A DNA stretch of 64,000 nt. It comes from Microbacterium sp. zg-B185. GTDB taxonomy: Bacteria > Actinomycetota > Actinomycetes > Actinomycetales > Microbacteriaceae. The DNA lies in contig NZ_CP126739.1 of assembly GCF_030246885.1 (NCBI RefSeq), positions 930,001-994,000 of the forward strand, given 5' to 3'. The notes under the pieces are model-generated. The model had not been told where the DNA came from and ran no database searches. It worked only from the letters and a program-made list of their open reading frames with translations. Numbering within the stretch: position 1 is the first letter of the stretch; each line of letters starts with the position of its first letter. Of this stretch, positions 34,713 to 43,755 are shown one piece after another. The translations under genes and the position numbers were made by a program.

Positions 34713-36248
34713 ATGACATTCCTCGAATACGCCCCCGCGCCCGAGTCGCGCAGCATCCTGAATCTGCGGGACGAGTACGGGCTGTTCATCGACGGCAGGT
34801 TCGTCGAGGGCACCGGCGCGAGCTTCGCGACCATCTCGCCCGCCGACGAGTCGCACATCGCGATGATCTCCTCCGCGAGCGAGGCCGACGTCGACACTGC
34901 CGTCGCCGCCGCACGCCGCGCCTACGACAAGACCTGGTCGAAGATGAGCGGCCGCGATCGCGGAAAGTACCTCTACCGGATCGCGCGCCTCATCCAGGAG
35001 CGGGCGCGGGAGCTCGCGGTGGCCGAGAGCCTGGACAACGGCAAGCCGATCAAGGAGAGCCGCGACGTCGACGTCCCTCTGGTCGCGGCCTGGTTCTTCT
35101 ACTACGCGGGGTGGGCCGACAAGCTGGACTACGCCGGGCTCGGCGCCGATCCGCGGGCGCTCGGCGTGGCCGGACAGGTCATCCCCTGGAACTTCCCGCT
35201 GCTGATGCTGGCGTGGAAGATCGCCCCCGCACTGGCCGCCGGCAACACGGTCGTGCTCAAGCCGGCCGAGACGACCCCGCTGTCGGCGCTCGTCTTCGCC
35301 GAGATCCTGCAGCAGGCCGACCTCCCCCCTGGCGTGGTCAACATCATCACCGGCGCGGGTGAGACCGGCGCGGCCCTGGTCGCGCATCCCGATGTCGACA
35401 AGGTCGCCTTCACCGGCTCCACCGGCGTCGGCCGGGCGATCGCGAAGCAGGTCGCCGGCTCGGGCAAGAAGCTCACCCTGGAGCTCGGGGGCAAGGCCGC
35501 CAACATCGTCTTCGACGACGCGCCGATCGATCAGGCGATCGAGGGCATCGTGAACGGCATCTTCTTCAACCAGGGCCATGTGTGCTGCGCGGGAAGCCGG
35601 CTGCTGGTGCAGGAGAGCGTGCATGACGAGGTCATCGACCGGCTCAAGCAGCGGCTGTCCACCCTGCGCCTCGGCGATCCGCTGGACAAGAACACCGACA
35701 TCGGCGCGATCAACTCGCGCGCGCAGCTGGATCGCATCCGCGCGCTGACGAAGGTCGGCGAAGACGAGGGCGCGGAGCGGTGGAGCGCCGACTGCGTGAT
35801 CCCGGACAGCGGATTCTGGTTCGCGCCGACGATCTTCACCAACGTCCAGGCCAGTCACCGCATCGCACGCGAGGAGATCTTCGGGCCGGTGCTGTCGGTG
35901 TTGACCTTCCGCACCCCCGCCGAGGCGATCGCCAAGGCCAACAACACTCCGTACGGGCTGTCCGCCGGCATCTGGAGCGACAAGGGCTCCCGCATCCTCG
36001 CCGTCGCCGACCGTCTGCGCGCCGGTGTGGTCTGGGCGAACACATTCAACCGGTTCGACCCCGCGTCGCCGTTCGGCGGCTACAAGGAGTCCGGGTACGG
36101 CCGCGAGGGCGGCCGACACGGGCTGGCCGCCTACCTGGCCCCGGGCTCATCAGCTCCACGTGCCGGCCGCGCGGCGATCGCCGCCGCCCCGGCGCCGTCG
36201 CTTGCCGCCCGAACCCCGCGCGCCGCGAAGAAGGGAGCGAAGCGATGA
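34713..36248 (+). CDS. Aldehyde dehydrogenase (full-length, catalytic)
   Basis: 511 residues, NAD(P)-dependent. The NAD-binding region has VIPWNFPLLMLAWKIAPAL and FTGSTGVGRAIAKQ. The catalytic Glu is in LTLELGGKAA (about residue 256), the catalytic Cys in FFNQGHVCCAGSRL (about 290), and EEIFGPVLSV lies near the end. It has a C-terminal Ala/Pro/Lys extension of about 40 residues after the core. Likely to oxidise the acetaldehyde made by DeoC. ATGA overlap with the next gene couples their translation. Confidence 0.93.
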   Translation: MTFLEYAPAPESRSILNLRDEYGLFIDGRFVEGTGASFATISPADESHIAMISSASEADVDTAVAAARRAYDKTWSKMSGRDRGKYLYRIARLIQERARELAVAESLDNGKPIKESRDVDVPLVAAWFFYYAGWADKLDYAGLGADPRALGVAGQVIPWNFPLLMLAWKIAPALAAGNTVVLKPAETTPLSALVFAEILQQADLPPGVVNIITGAGETGAALVAHPDVDKVAFTGSTGVGRAIAKQVAGSGKKLTLELGGKAANIVFDDAPIDQAIEGIVNGIFFNQGHVCCAGSRLLVQESVHDEVIDRLKQRLSTLRLGDPLDKNTDIGAINSRAQLDRIRALTKVGEDEGAERWSADCVIPDSGFWFAPTIFTNVQASHRIAREEIFGPVLSVLTFRTPAEAIAKANNTPYGLSAGIWSDKGSRILAVADRLRAGVVWANTFNRFDPASPFGGYKESGYGREGGRHGLAAYLAPGSSAPRAGRAAIAAAPAPSLAARTPRAAKKGAKR

Positions 36249-37105
36249 CCCGCCTCGCCGTACCCAAGACCTACAAGCTGTACATCGGGGGCGCCTTCCC
36301 GCGCAGCGAATCCGGACGGACCTACGCGATCGAAACGACCAAGGGCGAATTCCTCGCGAACGTCGCGAAGGCATCGCGCAAGGACGCCCGCGACGCGATC
36401 GTGGCCGCGCGCGGCGCGCTGAAGGCCTGGTCGGGCGCGACCGCGTACAACCGCGGTCAGGTGCTGTATCGGATCGCCGAACTGCTCGAGGGCCGACGCG
36501 CGCAGTTCATCGACGAGATCGTGCGCCTCGAGGGCGCCGGCGTCGCCGCGGCATCGGCACAGGTGGACGAGGCCATCGATCGATGGGTCTGGTATGCCGG
36601 GTGGACCGACAAGCACGCGCAGGTCACCGGCAATGCGAACCCCGTCGCAGGACCGTACTTCAACATCTCGGTGCCCGAGCCGACCGGGGTGGTCGCCGTC
36701 ATCGCGCCGCAGGACTCCTCCCTGCTCGGGCTCGTGTCCGCCGTCGCCCCTCCGCTCGTGACCGGCAACACGGTCGTCGTGGTCGCCAGTGAGCGGCTGC
36801 CGCTGTCGGCCATCACCCTGGCCGAGGTGCTGGCCACCTCGGACGTGCCCGGGGGAGTGGTCAACGTCCTCACCGGCTCACCGGCCGAGATCGCACCCTG
36901 GCTCGCCTCCCACGCGGACGTGAACGCCCTGGACCTGGTCGGAGCGGGAAGCCTGGACTGGGTGGACCTGCAGATCGCGGCGGCGGACACGTTGAAGCGT
37001 GTCCTCACTCCCGAAGAGGGCCCCGATGCCGCGGCCCCGAGTCTGGACCGGATCAGCGCCTTCACCGAGACCAAGACGGTCTGGCATACCAAGAGCATGC
37101 TCTGA
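36245..37105 (+). CDS. Truncated aldehyde dehydrogenase paralogue lacking the catalytic half
   Basis: 286 residues aligned to the first part of aldehyde dehydrogenases (YKLYIGGAFPRSESGRTYAIET through VVAVIAPQDSSLLGLVSAV). The protein stops before the ELGGK glutamate and the GQxC cysteine regions. Pairing of a full and a half aldehyde dehydrogenase after deoC recurs in actinobacteria, so this is probably a conserved partner or regulatory subunit, not decay. It overlaps the preceding stop by 4 bp. It cannot be a working dehydrogenase alone. Confidence 0.8.
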   Translation: MTRLAVPKTYKLYIGGAFPRSESGRTYAIETTKGEFLANVAKASRKDARDAIVAARGALKAWSGATAYNRGQVLYRIAELLEGRRAQFIDEIVRLEGAGVAAASAQVDEAIDRWVWYAGWTDKHAQVTGNANPVAGPYFNISVPEPTGVVAVIAPQDSSLLGLVSAVAPPLVTGNTVVVVASERLPLSAITLAEVLATSDVPGGVVNVLTGSPAEIAPWLASHADVNALDLVGAGSLDWVDLQIAAADTLKRVLTPEEGPDAAAPSLDRISAFTETKTVWHTKSML

Positions 37106-37202
37106 CGGACCCCGCACGGGCTCGATAACGGAAAGGTAACGACGCATGTAGGGTGGTCGAACACGTCGACGCGGACGTGGGAACCGCCGGAGGACATGCC
37201 CG

Positions 37203-38102
37203 ATGCCCGACGACCCCGTCGCCGATCCGCTCCGGAGCCGGCTGCACGCGCTGCTGATCGTCGGCGTGCTCGCCGTCGCGAGCCTGATCATCGCTTTCCT
37301 GGGGGCGACGCCGGCGCGCGTGAGTGCGACGGAGCTGCTCGGTTCGACCCGAACAGCAGGTGAGGCGGCTTTCATCGCCAGCCACCGCGGCGGCGGTGCG
37401 GCAGCCCCGGAGAACACCCTCCCGGCCATCTCGGCTGCGCTGGCGGGCGGCTTCGACTACGTCGAGGTGGATGTCGCCCTCACCGCCGACCGGCATCCCG
37501 TGCTCATGCACGATGTCACCGTGGACCGCACCACGGACGGTTCCGGCGCCCTGTCCACACTCACCCTCGCCCAGGTGCAGGCACTGGATGCCGGGTCCTG
37601 GTTCTCCGACGAGTACGCCGGCACGCCGGTGCCGACGTTCCACGAGTTCCTCGACGTTCTGGCGGACTCCAGCCACCGCGCCATCGTCGAGCTGAAGGGA
37701 CAGTGGGATGCCGCGGCCGTGGCGGCGCTGATGGCCGAGGTGACGGTGCGCCGGCTCGAGCGGCGCATCGCGGTCTCCAGCTTCGACGCGCGGACCCTCG
37801 CCGCCGTCGGCACGGCTTCGCCGGTGGTCCCGCGGCTTTTCATCCTGCGTCACCTTCCGCGCGACCTCGTCCGTGCGGCGCGGGAGGCCGGGGTGCGCGG
37901 GATCGTGGTGAGCCGCCGCGCGCTCCTGGATCGTTCCGAGATCGTCGACGAGCTGCACGCGGCCGGGATCCGGGTCGTCGTGTACACCCTCAACAGCAAC
38001 ACGCAGTGGGATGAGGTCACCGCCCTCGGTGTGGACGGTATCGTGACCGACGATCCCGCAACACTGTCAACGTGGCAGCAGAGTGTCGCCGTCCAGCAGT
38101 AG
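37203..38102 (+). CDS. Glycerophosphodiester phosphodiesterase, membrane-anchored
   Basis: 299 residues. One N-terminal membrane segment (about 15-38) is followed by a GDPD TIM barrel. The motif set is ASHRGGGAAAPENT (His/Arg), YVEVDVALTADRHPVLMHD, and IVELKG. It should cleave glycerophosphodiesters from phospholipid or teichoic-acid turnover at the outer face of the membrane. GGAGG lies 9 bases before ATG 37203. The C-terminal VDGIVTDDP motif is intact. Confidence 0.88.
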   Translation: MPDDPVADPLRSRLHALLIVGVLAVASLIIAFLGATPARVSATELLGSTRTAGEAAFIASHRGGGAAAPENTLPAISAALAGGFDYVEVDVALTADRHPVLMHDVTVDRTTDGSGALSTLTLAQVQALDAGSWFSDEYAGTPVPTFHEFLDVLADSSHRAIVELKGQWDAAAVAALMAEVTVRRLERRIAVSSFDARTLAAVGTASPVVPRLFILRHLPRDLVRAAREAGVRGIVVSRRALLDRSEIVDELHAAGIRVVVYTLNSNTQWDEVTALGVDGIVTDDPATLSTWQQSVAVQQ

Positions 38103-38134
38103 CCATCGACCGGGATCCCGATACCGGAGGTTCC

Positions 38135-38779
38135 ATGTCCCCCGCGTCCTCGCGTCGCTCGGCGCCCGCGCGCGCCGCCGCCGGCGTCGCAGCGGCGATC
38201 GCGCTGTGCCTCGGCCTGGCCGGCTGTCAGCCCGAGCCGTCGCCGACCGCGAGTCGGTCACCCTCGACGACCCCGTCCGCGACCGCCGCCCCGACTCCGA
38301 CCCCGACCGAGACAGCCGCCGCCGGTGACTCCATCGAGCTGCCGACGGCGTGCGAACAGCTCTACTCCCCGGGGATGCTCGCCGCTCTGCAGGAGCAGGC
38401 GCCACTGAACGACCCCGGCGTCACGATGACCTCCACCCAGGTGGTCGGAGCGCTCGAGATCCTCAGCTCCGGCATCCCGACCATCCGCTGCTCGTGGGGC
38501 CTGCCCAGCGAGACGGGCCTGGCCACGAACGTCTCCCTCGTCGACGCCGCACAGTCCACAGCGCTCCTGGACGCGTTCGCGAACTCCGGGTTCGCCTGCG
38601 AGCCCAGCGGCGAGGGCACCATCTGCCGATACACGCAGACCGTCATCGACCTCGACGACAATCAGGTGGAGCTGACCGAGACGCACGTCCTGCGCGGCAA
38701 CGGCTGGGTCTCGACTGCGACGATCAACTTCGCGCCCGAGGGATACACCGAAGACATCGTCGCCACCCTCTGGGGCTGA
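38135..38779 (+). CDS. Hypothetical lipoprotein
   Basis: 214 residues. A signal peptide with lipobox LGLAGC (Cys about 31) is followed by a Pro/Thr/Ser linker to about 65 and a mature domain with several paired cysteines (CEQLY, IRCSWG, FACEPSGEGTICRY). No enzyme motif is seen. The cysteines suggest a disulfide-stabilised extracytoplasmic domain. CGGAGG lies 5 bases before ATG 38135. An upstream in-frame ATG at 38072 lies in the previous gene and is rejected. Confidence 0.75.
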   Translation: MSPASSRRSAPARAAAGVAAAIALCLGLAGCQPEPSPTASRSPSTTPSATAAPTPTPTETAAAGDSIELPTACEQLYSPGMLAALQEQAPLNDPGVTMTSTQVVGALEILSSGIPTIRCSWGLPSETGLATNVSLVDAAQSTALLDAFANSGFACEPSGEGTICRYTQTVIDLDDNQVELTETHVLRGNGWVSTATINFAPEGYTEDIVATLWG

Positions 38780-38983
38780 AACCCGCGCGATTCCGCTAGA
38801 CTGGTCCGCGAGGATCTCGTCCCGACACGGCCGCAGCTCGCAGAAGCGAGTGCCCGCGGCCCGGAGGCGGCGACATCCCGTCCCGCGTTCGTGACGGCGT
38901 ATGCCGCCCGCGGGAGCACGCCGACATCTCCGGTCCCGACCGGTCATCCGCCGGAGTATCCGGTACACACGCTCAGGAGGAGC

Positions 38984-41146
38984 ATGCCGACCACGGCAAC
39001 TGCCGCCCACGGCTCTGCGGCACAGCGCCGCAGGAAGCCCTCGTCTTCGCGCCGCGACGACGAGGCGCCGATCATCCCCATCCTCGCCCGCAAGGTGCGT
39101 GAGGTGGAGGCGAAGGCCCAGCGCGGCAAGCTCGGGCCCACCAACCGGGTCAAGTTCCAGGTGATCGCCTTCCTGGTGCGTGAAGAGCGTGCGCGGGTCA
39201 AGGCGGACACCGAGCTGGCCGACGCGGCCCGTGCCGAGCTGCTCAAGCGGCTGGACGGGGTCGCGACGATCCTGGCCAAGACCGCCGCACGCGACACGTC
39301 GCTGATCCAGCTGCTGGAGGTCGACCAGGCGGCGTCGCCGGTCGCACGACGGATGCGCCGCGACTGGCTGCTGGAATCCGGTGCCGAACTGGCGCCGGAC
39401 GAACTGATCATCACCGACGTCGCCCCGCAGACGGCGACCGTGGTGCCGGCCGCCCTGGCCGAGCGCCAGGTCATCCCTCCGAGCATCGAGTCCCGGCAGA
39501 TGGCCAATCCGTTCCTCGCCCCGGATCTGACCTCCCACGCGCCGAAGGAGACGCCGCGTCGTCGCCTGGACGGCTGGGAGCTGATGGGGCCGCTGTACAA
39601 GGCGTTCGAAACCGGCGCCGGCGGCGGGCAGGCCTCGATGGAGCTTCCCCCGGTTCCCGAGTTCGACCGGCTCTCGCCCAAGGGCTCCGAGATCATGGTG
39701 CACCAGTCGCGCTTCCTCGAATCGGTCCGGGCCGGGCACCGCACGTTCCTGCTCGCTGACGAGCCGGGACTGGGCAAGACCGCGGAATCCGTACTCGCGG
39801 CATCCGTCGCGGGCGCCTACCCGCTGCTGGCCGTGGTGCCGAACGTGGTCAAGATGAACTGGGCCCGCGAGGTCGAGCGCTGGACGCCGCAGCGTCGCGC
39901 CACCGTGATCTCCGGCGACGGCGAGGACGTCGACGCTTTCGCGGACGTCTTCATCGTCAACTACGAGATCCTGGACCGTCACCTGGCCTGGCTCAGCTCG
40001 ATCGGGCTGAAGGGCATGGTCGTCGACGAGGCGCACTTCATCAAGAACCTCAGCTCGCAGCGCTCGCAGAACGTGCTCGCCCTGGCCGCCCGCATCCGCG
40101 AGCAGGTGCGCGACCCGCTCCTGCTGGCGCTGACCGGTACACCGCTGATCAACGACGTCGAGGACTTCGACGCGATCTGGCGCTTCCTCGGCTGGACCAC
40201 GGGTGAGAAGCCCGGTCCGCTCCTGATGGAGCGCCTGGACGAGACGGGTCTGACTCCGGCCGACAAGGCGTTCTATCCCGAAGCCCGCAAGGCGGTCATC
40301 TCGATGGGGATCGTCCGGCGCAAGAAGAAGGACGTCGCCGCCGACCTGCCCGACAAGCTCGTGGCCGATCTTCCGGTCGAGCTGGACGACGAGTTCGGGC
40401 GCAGCATCCGCCAGGCCGAGCGTGAGCTCGGCGCACGTCTGGCCGACCGGTACCGCCGGATCATCGACGCCCGTGGAGCCCGCGGGCTGGCACCCGGCGA
40501 GATCGATCCGGACATCGTGCGACTCGTGGCCCAGAACGAACTGGACGAGTCCAAGGCTGCCGGCACCGGCTCGGAGAACGTCTTCACCATGGTCCGCAAG
40601 ATCGGACAGGCCAAGGCGCTGCTGGCGGCGGACTACACCGTGCAGCTGCAGCGATCCGTCGGCAAGGTCGTCTTCTTCGCCAAGCACATCGACGTGATGG
40701 ATGCCGCGGAGGCGCACTTCGCCGCCGCGGGTCTGCGCACGATCTCGGTGCGCGGCGACCAGACCACTCCGGCCCGCCAGCAGGCGATCGACGCGTTCAA
40801 CAACGACCCGGACATCGGCGTCGCGGTCTGCTCGCTGACCGCGGCAGGCGTCGGGGTGAACATGCAGGCGGCATCCAACGTGGTCCTGGCGGAGCTGTCC
40901 TGGACCGCCGCCGAGCAGACGCAGGCGATCGACCGGGTGCACCGCATCGGGCAGGACGAGCCGGTCACCGCGTGGCGGATCATCGCGGCGCACACGATCG
41001 ACACGAAGATCGCCGAACTCATCGACTCCAAGCAGGGGCTGGCGCAGCGTGCGCTGGACGGCGAAGCTGTCGACCCGCAGTCGAGCGATTCCGTGCAGCT
41101 CTCGGCGCTGATGCACCTGGTGCGTCAGGCGCTCGGGGCGGACTAG
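38984..41146 (+). CDS. SNF2-family DEAD/DEAH-box ATPase
   Basis: 720 residues. The N-terminal 200 residues are not recognised. The SNF2 helicase core begins with LADEPGLGKTAESVLAAS (Walker A), VVDEAHFIKN (Walker B/DEAH-type), LALTGTPLINDVEDF, and ends with motif VI QTQAIDRVHRIGQDEPV. SNF2 ATPases translocate on double-stranded DNA and remodel protein-DNA complexes; in bacteria they act in transcription recycling or repair. ATG 38984 has CAGGAGGAG. A TAGACT hexamer at 38797-38802 may be its -10, giving a leader of about 175 nt with no clear riboswitch. The function here is unknown. Confidence 0.83.
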   Translation: MPTTATAAHGSAAQRRRKPSSSRRDDEAPIIPILARKVREVEAKAQRGKLGPTNRVKFQVIAFLVREERARVKADTELADAARAELLKRLDGVATILAKTAARDTSLIQLLEVDQAASPVARRMRRDWLLESGAELAPDELIITDVAPQTATVVPAALAERQVIPPSIESRQMANPFLAPDLTSHAPKETPRRRLDGWELMGPLYKAFETGAGGGQASMELPPVPEFDRLSPKGSEIMVHQSRFLESVRAGHRTFLLADEPGLGKTAESVLAASVAGAYPLLAVVPNVVKMNWAREVERWTPQRRATVISGDGEDVDAFADVFIVNYEILDRHLAWLSSIGLKGMVVDEAHFIKNLSSQRSQNVLALAARIREQVRDPLLLALTGTPLINDVEDFDAIWRFLGWTTGEKPGPLLMERLDETGLTPADKAFYPEARKAVISMGIVRRKKKDVAADLPDKLVADLPVELDDEFGRSIRQAERELGARLADRYRRIIDARGARGLAPGEIDPDIVRLVAQNELDESKAAGTGSENVFTMVRKIGQAKALLAADYTVQLQRSVGKVVFFAKHIDVMDAAEAHFAAAGLRTISVRGDQTTPARQQAIDAFNNDPDIGVAVCSLTAAGVGVNMQAASNVVLAELSWTAAEQTQAIDRVHRIGQDEPVTAWRIIAAHTIDTKIAELIDSKQGLAQRALDGEAVDPQSSDSVQLSALMHLVRQALGAD

Positions 41147-41242
41147 CGTCACCGGCCGACGCATGCGGCGGCCGCACCCCCGGCGGTAGGGTCGGGGGTG
41201 GCAGCGCCGCCCGATCGAAATCCGACAGCGAGGACCACACCC

Positions 41243-42271
41243 ATGAAGATCGGCATCCTGACCAGCGGCGGCGACTGCCCCGGACTCAATGCGGTCATCC
41301 GGGGCATCGTGCTGAAGGGAACGACCAACTACGACGTCGAGTTCGTCGGCATCCGCGACGGGTGGCGCGGCGTCGTGGATGCCGACTTCTTCCCCCTCAC
41401 CCGGCACGAGGTGAAGGGTCTGTCCAAGGTGGGCGGCACCATCCTCGGCACCAGCCGCACCAACCCGTACGACGGGCCCCGCGGCGGGGCGGAGAACATC
41501 TCCAAGACGCTGTACGGGCACCGTATCGACGGCATCGTCGCGATCGGCGGCGAGGGCACCCTCGCAGCGGCTGACCGGCTCGCCAGGGATGGCATCAACG
41601 TGCTGGGCGTTCCCAAGACGATCGACAACGACCTGCGCGGGACCGACTACTCGTTCGGCTTCGACACCGCGGTGAACATCGCCACGGAGGCGATGGACCG
41701 GCTGCGCACCACCGGCGACTCGCACCAGCGATGCATGGTCGCCGAGGTCATGGGCCGGCACGTGGGGTGGATCGCGTTGCATGCGGGGATCGCGGCGGGC
41801 GCGCACGCCATCTGCATCCCCGAGGTGCCGATGTCGATCGAGGACATCTGCGACCTGGTGTCCAAGGCGCACGACCGCGGCCGGGCGCCCCTCGTGGTCG
41901 TCTCGGAGGGCTTCACGCTCACCGGCATGGAGGGGGCCTACAGCGACAAGGGCCTGGACGCGTTCAACCGTCCCCGGCTCGGAGGCATCAGCGAGGTCCT
42001 CGCACCCGAGATCGAGCGGATCACCGGCATCGAGACGCGCTCGACCGTCCTCGGGCACATCCAGCGCGGCGGATCGCCCTCCGCGTTCGATCGCGTGCTG
42101 GCCACCCGTCTGGGTCTGCACACCGCGGATGCGATCGTGGAGGGCTCATGGGGGCAGATGGTCGCGATGCGCGGCACCGACATCGTCCGCGTCCCGTTCG
42201 CAGACGCGCTCGGGGAGCTCAACACTGTCCCGCTGTACCGCTACGAAGAAGCCGCAGCTCTCTTCGGCTGA
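41243..42271 (+). CDS. pfkA: 6-phosphofructokinase
   Basis: 342 residues. It phosphorylates fructose 6-phosphate in glycolysis. N-terminal LTSGGDCPGLNAVIRG and the substrate loop PKTIDNDLRGTDYSFGFDT are present. GGEGT at 102-106 puts Gly at the residue that decides the phosphoryl donor (E. coli Gly104), with Lys125 at the Gly124 position. That Gly/Lys pair occurs, to my knowledge, in ATP-using Streptomyces PFKs, whereas PPi enzymes have Asp there. ATP is therefore the likelier donor. The gene ends next to a repeat-rich intergenic region. Confidence 0.93.
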   Translation: MKIGILTSGGDCPGLNAVIRGIVLKGTTNYDVEFVGIRDGWRGVVDADFFPLTRHEVKGLSKVGGTILGTSRTNPYDGPRGGAENISKTLYGHRIDGIVAIGGEGTLAAADRLARDGINVLGVPKTIDNDLRGTDYSFGFDTAVNIATEAMDRLRTTGDSHQRCMVAEVMGRHVGWIALHAGIAAGAHAICIPEVPMSIEDICDLVSKAHDRGRAPLVVVSEGFTLTGMEGAYSDKGLDAFNRPRLGGISEVLAPEIERITGIETRSTVLGHIQRGGSPSAFDRVLATRLGLHTADAIVEGSWGQMVAMRGTDIVRVPFADALGELNTVPLYRYEEAAALFG

Positions 42272-42286
42272 GCCTCCCGCTCGCGC

Positions 42287-42335
42287 GTCCCACTTGTTGC
42301 TGCTCGGAGGCCCCGCAGGCAACGACAAGTGGGAC
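42287..42335. repeat. REP-like hairpin 1
   Basis: Left arm GTCCCACTTGTTGCTGC, right arm GCAACGACAAGTGGGAC, with a 15-nt loop. The first 11 pairs are perfect. Confidence 0.85.
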
Positions 42336-42402
42336 ACGGCCGGGGCGGTGCGGGGCTGCGGCGGCTGTGAGGCGGACGCTGCGGCATCCGCTGACCCTGG
42401 GT

Positions 42403-42451
42403 GTCCCACTTGTTGTTGCTCGGAGGCTCCGCAGGCAACGACAACTGGGAC
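42403..42451. repeat. REP-like hairpin 2
   Basis: Arms GTCCCACTTGTTGTTGC and GCAACGACAACTGGGAC around TCGGAGGCTCCGCAG. One C-C mismatch at arm position 7. Confidence 0.85.
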
Positions 42452-42531
42452 ACGGGTGGCCGCGGCGGCCGGGGCGGTGCGGGGCTGCGGCGGCTGTGAG
42501 GCGGACGCTCCGGCATCCGCTGACCCTGGGT

Positions 42532-42580
42532 GTCCCACTTGTTGTTGCTCGGAGGCTCCGCAGGCAACGACAACTGGGAC
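42532..42580. repeat. REP-like hairpin 3
   Basis: Identical to hairpin 2; part of the second copy of the 129-bp duplication. Confidence 0.85.
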
Positions 42581-42610
42581 ACGGGTGGCTGCGCCGGTGC
42601 GGGGACGCCC

Positions 42611-42631
42611 GCAGGCAACGACGACTGGGAC
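42611..42631. repeat. REP-like half element (right arm only)
   Basis: GCAGGCAACGACGACTGGGA then C: the loop end and right arm of the hairpin family without a left arm. Confidence 0.7.
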
Positions 42632-42718
42632 ATCGCCGGTCGCGGGACGCGGCCAGCGCGGCCCTCCCGCCGGGGCCGTGCCGCCGCGGCCGTGCCGCCG
42701 GGGTGGGAGCGGGGGCTA

Positions 42719-43651
42719 TCACCCACCTCGTGGGCGCGCCCAGCCCGCTGCATACAGGGCGTCGCGGACCATGTCGACCGCGCGGGGAGGACGCCCGCGC
42801 ATGTGATGACGCAGGATCCGCACGTGGGTCCACCCCGCGCGCGCGATCGCACTCCATCGATCGGCGTCGGCCTCGAACTGGCGCGGGTCATCCGCGTGCA
42901 CGCGACCGTCATACTCCACGCCGACGCGAAGAGCCGGATACGCCAGGTCCAGCCGGGCGATGAGCCGTCCGCGGTCATCCCGCAGCTCCCAATTCAGCTC
43001 CGGTTCCGGAAGGCCGTTGCGAGTGAGGACGAGTCGAAGCCGGGTCTCCTCCGGCGACTCCGCCCCTGCGCGCACCTCACGGAGCGCCCGCGCGAGCATG
43101 CGTCCGGAGACGTCTCCCATCGTCCGCACTTCCTCGCGCAGCTCGTCGATCGTCGCCAGCGGGCGGCGGCGGGCGATCAGGAAATCGGCGGCGGCGATCA
43201 GATCATCGATCGCCCAGGCGATCCCGGCCTGGCGCCAGGCGCGCACGGGGTGCTCGACGGGAAGCCCGTCCACGAGCGTCACGGCGGATTCACGGGTCTG
43301 CAGCCGGTGCCCGACGACACCCCGCGTGCGTGGTTCGCGGGCTGGACGGTGGGCGGACACGTGGATGCCGGGACGGTGCGGCCACCGCGGCAGCGGTGCT
43401 CCGACGAGGGCGAGCGCGGTCTCGTGACTGAAGAACTGGAAGTCCCTGAGCCGCGGGGCGATCACCTCGCACTGGTGGCGCAGCGACGGCGGAGCGTCCT
43501 GGTCCGCAGTCACGGCGATTCGGATGCCGTGGAACGGCGCGGACAGGTCGGCGGCGCGCAGCCGCTGCGGCGTGACGCCGGCGGCAATCGCCTCGGCGAA
43601 GCTGAACCCGCGATCGCGGAGGTCGTCGGGTAGTTCTGAGGGACGCGGCAT
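42719..43651 (-). CDS. AbiEi-like/DUF559 endonuclease-fold protein
   Basis: 310 residues. The N-terminal part (about 10-190) resembles the winged-helix plus AbiEi-like region found in many actinobacterial DUF559 proteins. The C-terminal 110 residues have the Vsr/PD-(D/E)XK-like pattern EETRLRLVLTRNGLPEPELN, then LIARLDLAYPALRVGVEYDG. The family is usually annotated as a type IV toxin-antitoxin AbiEi-like or DUF559 protein; no toxin partner is adjacent. Nuclease activity is possible but unproven. REP-like elements lie on both sides. Start ATG 43651 has no clear ribosome site. Confidence 0.75.
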   Translation of the reverse strand: MPRPSELPDDLRDRGFSFAEAIAAGVTPQRLRAADLSAPFHGIRIAVTADQDAPPSLRHQCEVIAPRLRDFQFFSHETALALVGAPLPRWPHRPGIHVSAHRPAREPRTRGVVGHRLQTRESAVTLVDGLPVEHPVRAWRQAGIAWAIDDLIAAADFLIARRRPLATIDELREEVRTMGDVSGRMLARALREVRAGAESPEETRLRLVLTRNGLPEPELNWELRDDRGRLIARLDLAYPALRVGVEYDGRVHADDPRQFEADADRWSAIARAGWTHVRILRHHMRGRPPRAVDMVRDALYAAGWARPRGG

Positions 43652-43755
43652 CCTGAATCATGATCCGGTGCCGCGGCTCCTCATGCCCACGCCGCCGGGT
43701 CGGTGCGTATGTCCGGCGCGGAGCTGCCCTGGGGAGGAGCGGTCGCCCGATTGCT

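Larger units (their letters stand above)
42341..42589. repeat. Tandem duplication, 129-bp period
   Basis: 42341-42460 and 42470-42589 are identical except one base. Each contains a GC-rich segment plus one REP-like hairpin. Confidence 0.9.
42272..42718. other. 447-bp repeat-rich gap between pfkA and the DUF559-type gene
   Basis: No gene is supported. It holds three complete REP-like hairpins, one solitary half-site, a tandem duplication with 129-bp period, and a GC-rich GCCGTGCCGCCG direct repeat near 42680-42705. Open frames here read the hairpin as LLLLGGSAGNDNWD, a by-product of the repeat. Confidence 0.8.

Noticed and set aside
36245..37105. Frameshifted pseudogene of a full aldehyde dehydrogenase
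   Set aside because: The frame ends cleanly, no ELGGK or GQxC segment occurs downstream in any frame, and the short partner is a recurrent actinobacterial arrangement.
38258..42121. Very long open frame (1287 codons) on the minus strand across the SNF2 and pfkA genes
   Set aside because: It is antisense to two well-supported genes, reads as His/Arg/Asp-rich nonsense, and results from GC3-rich codon use.
42272..42718. CRISPR array
   Set aside because: Repeats are inverted hairpins in a 129-bp duplication, not short direct repeats with unique spacers, and no cas gene is present.
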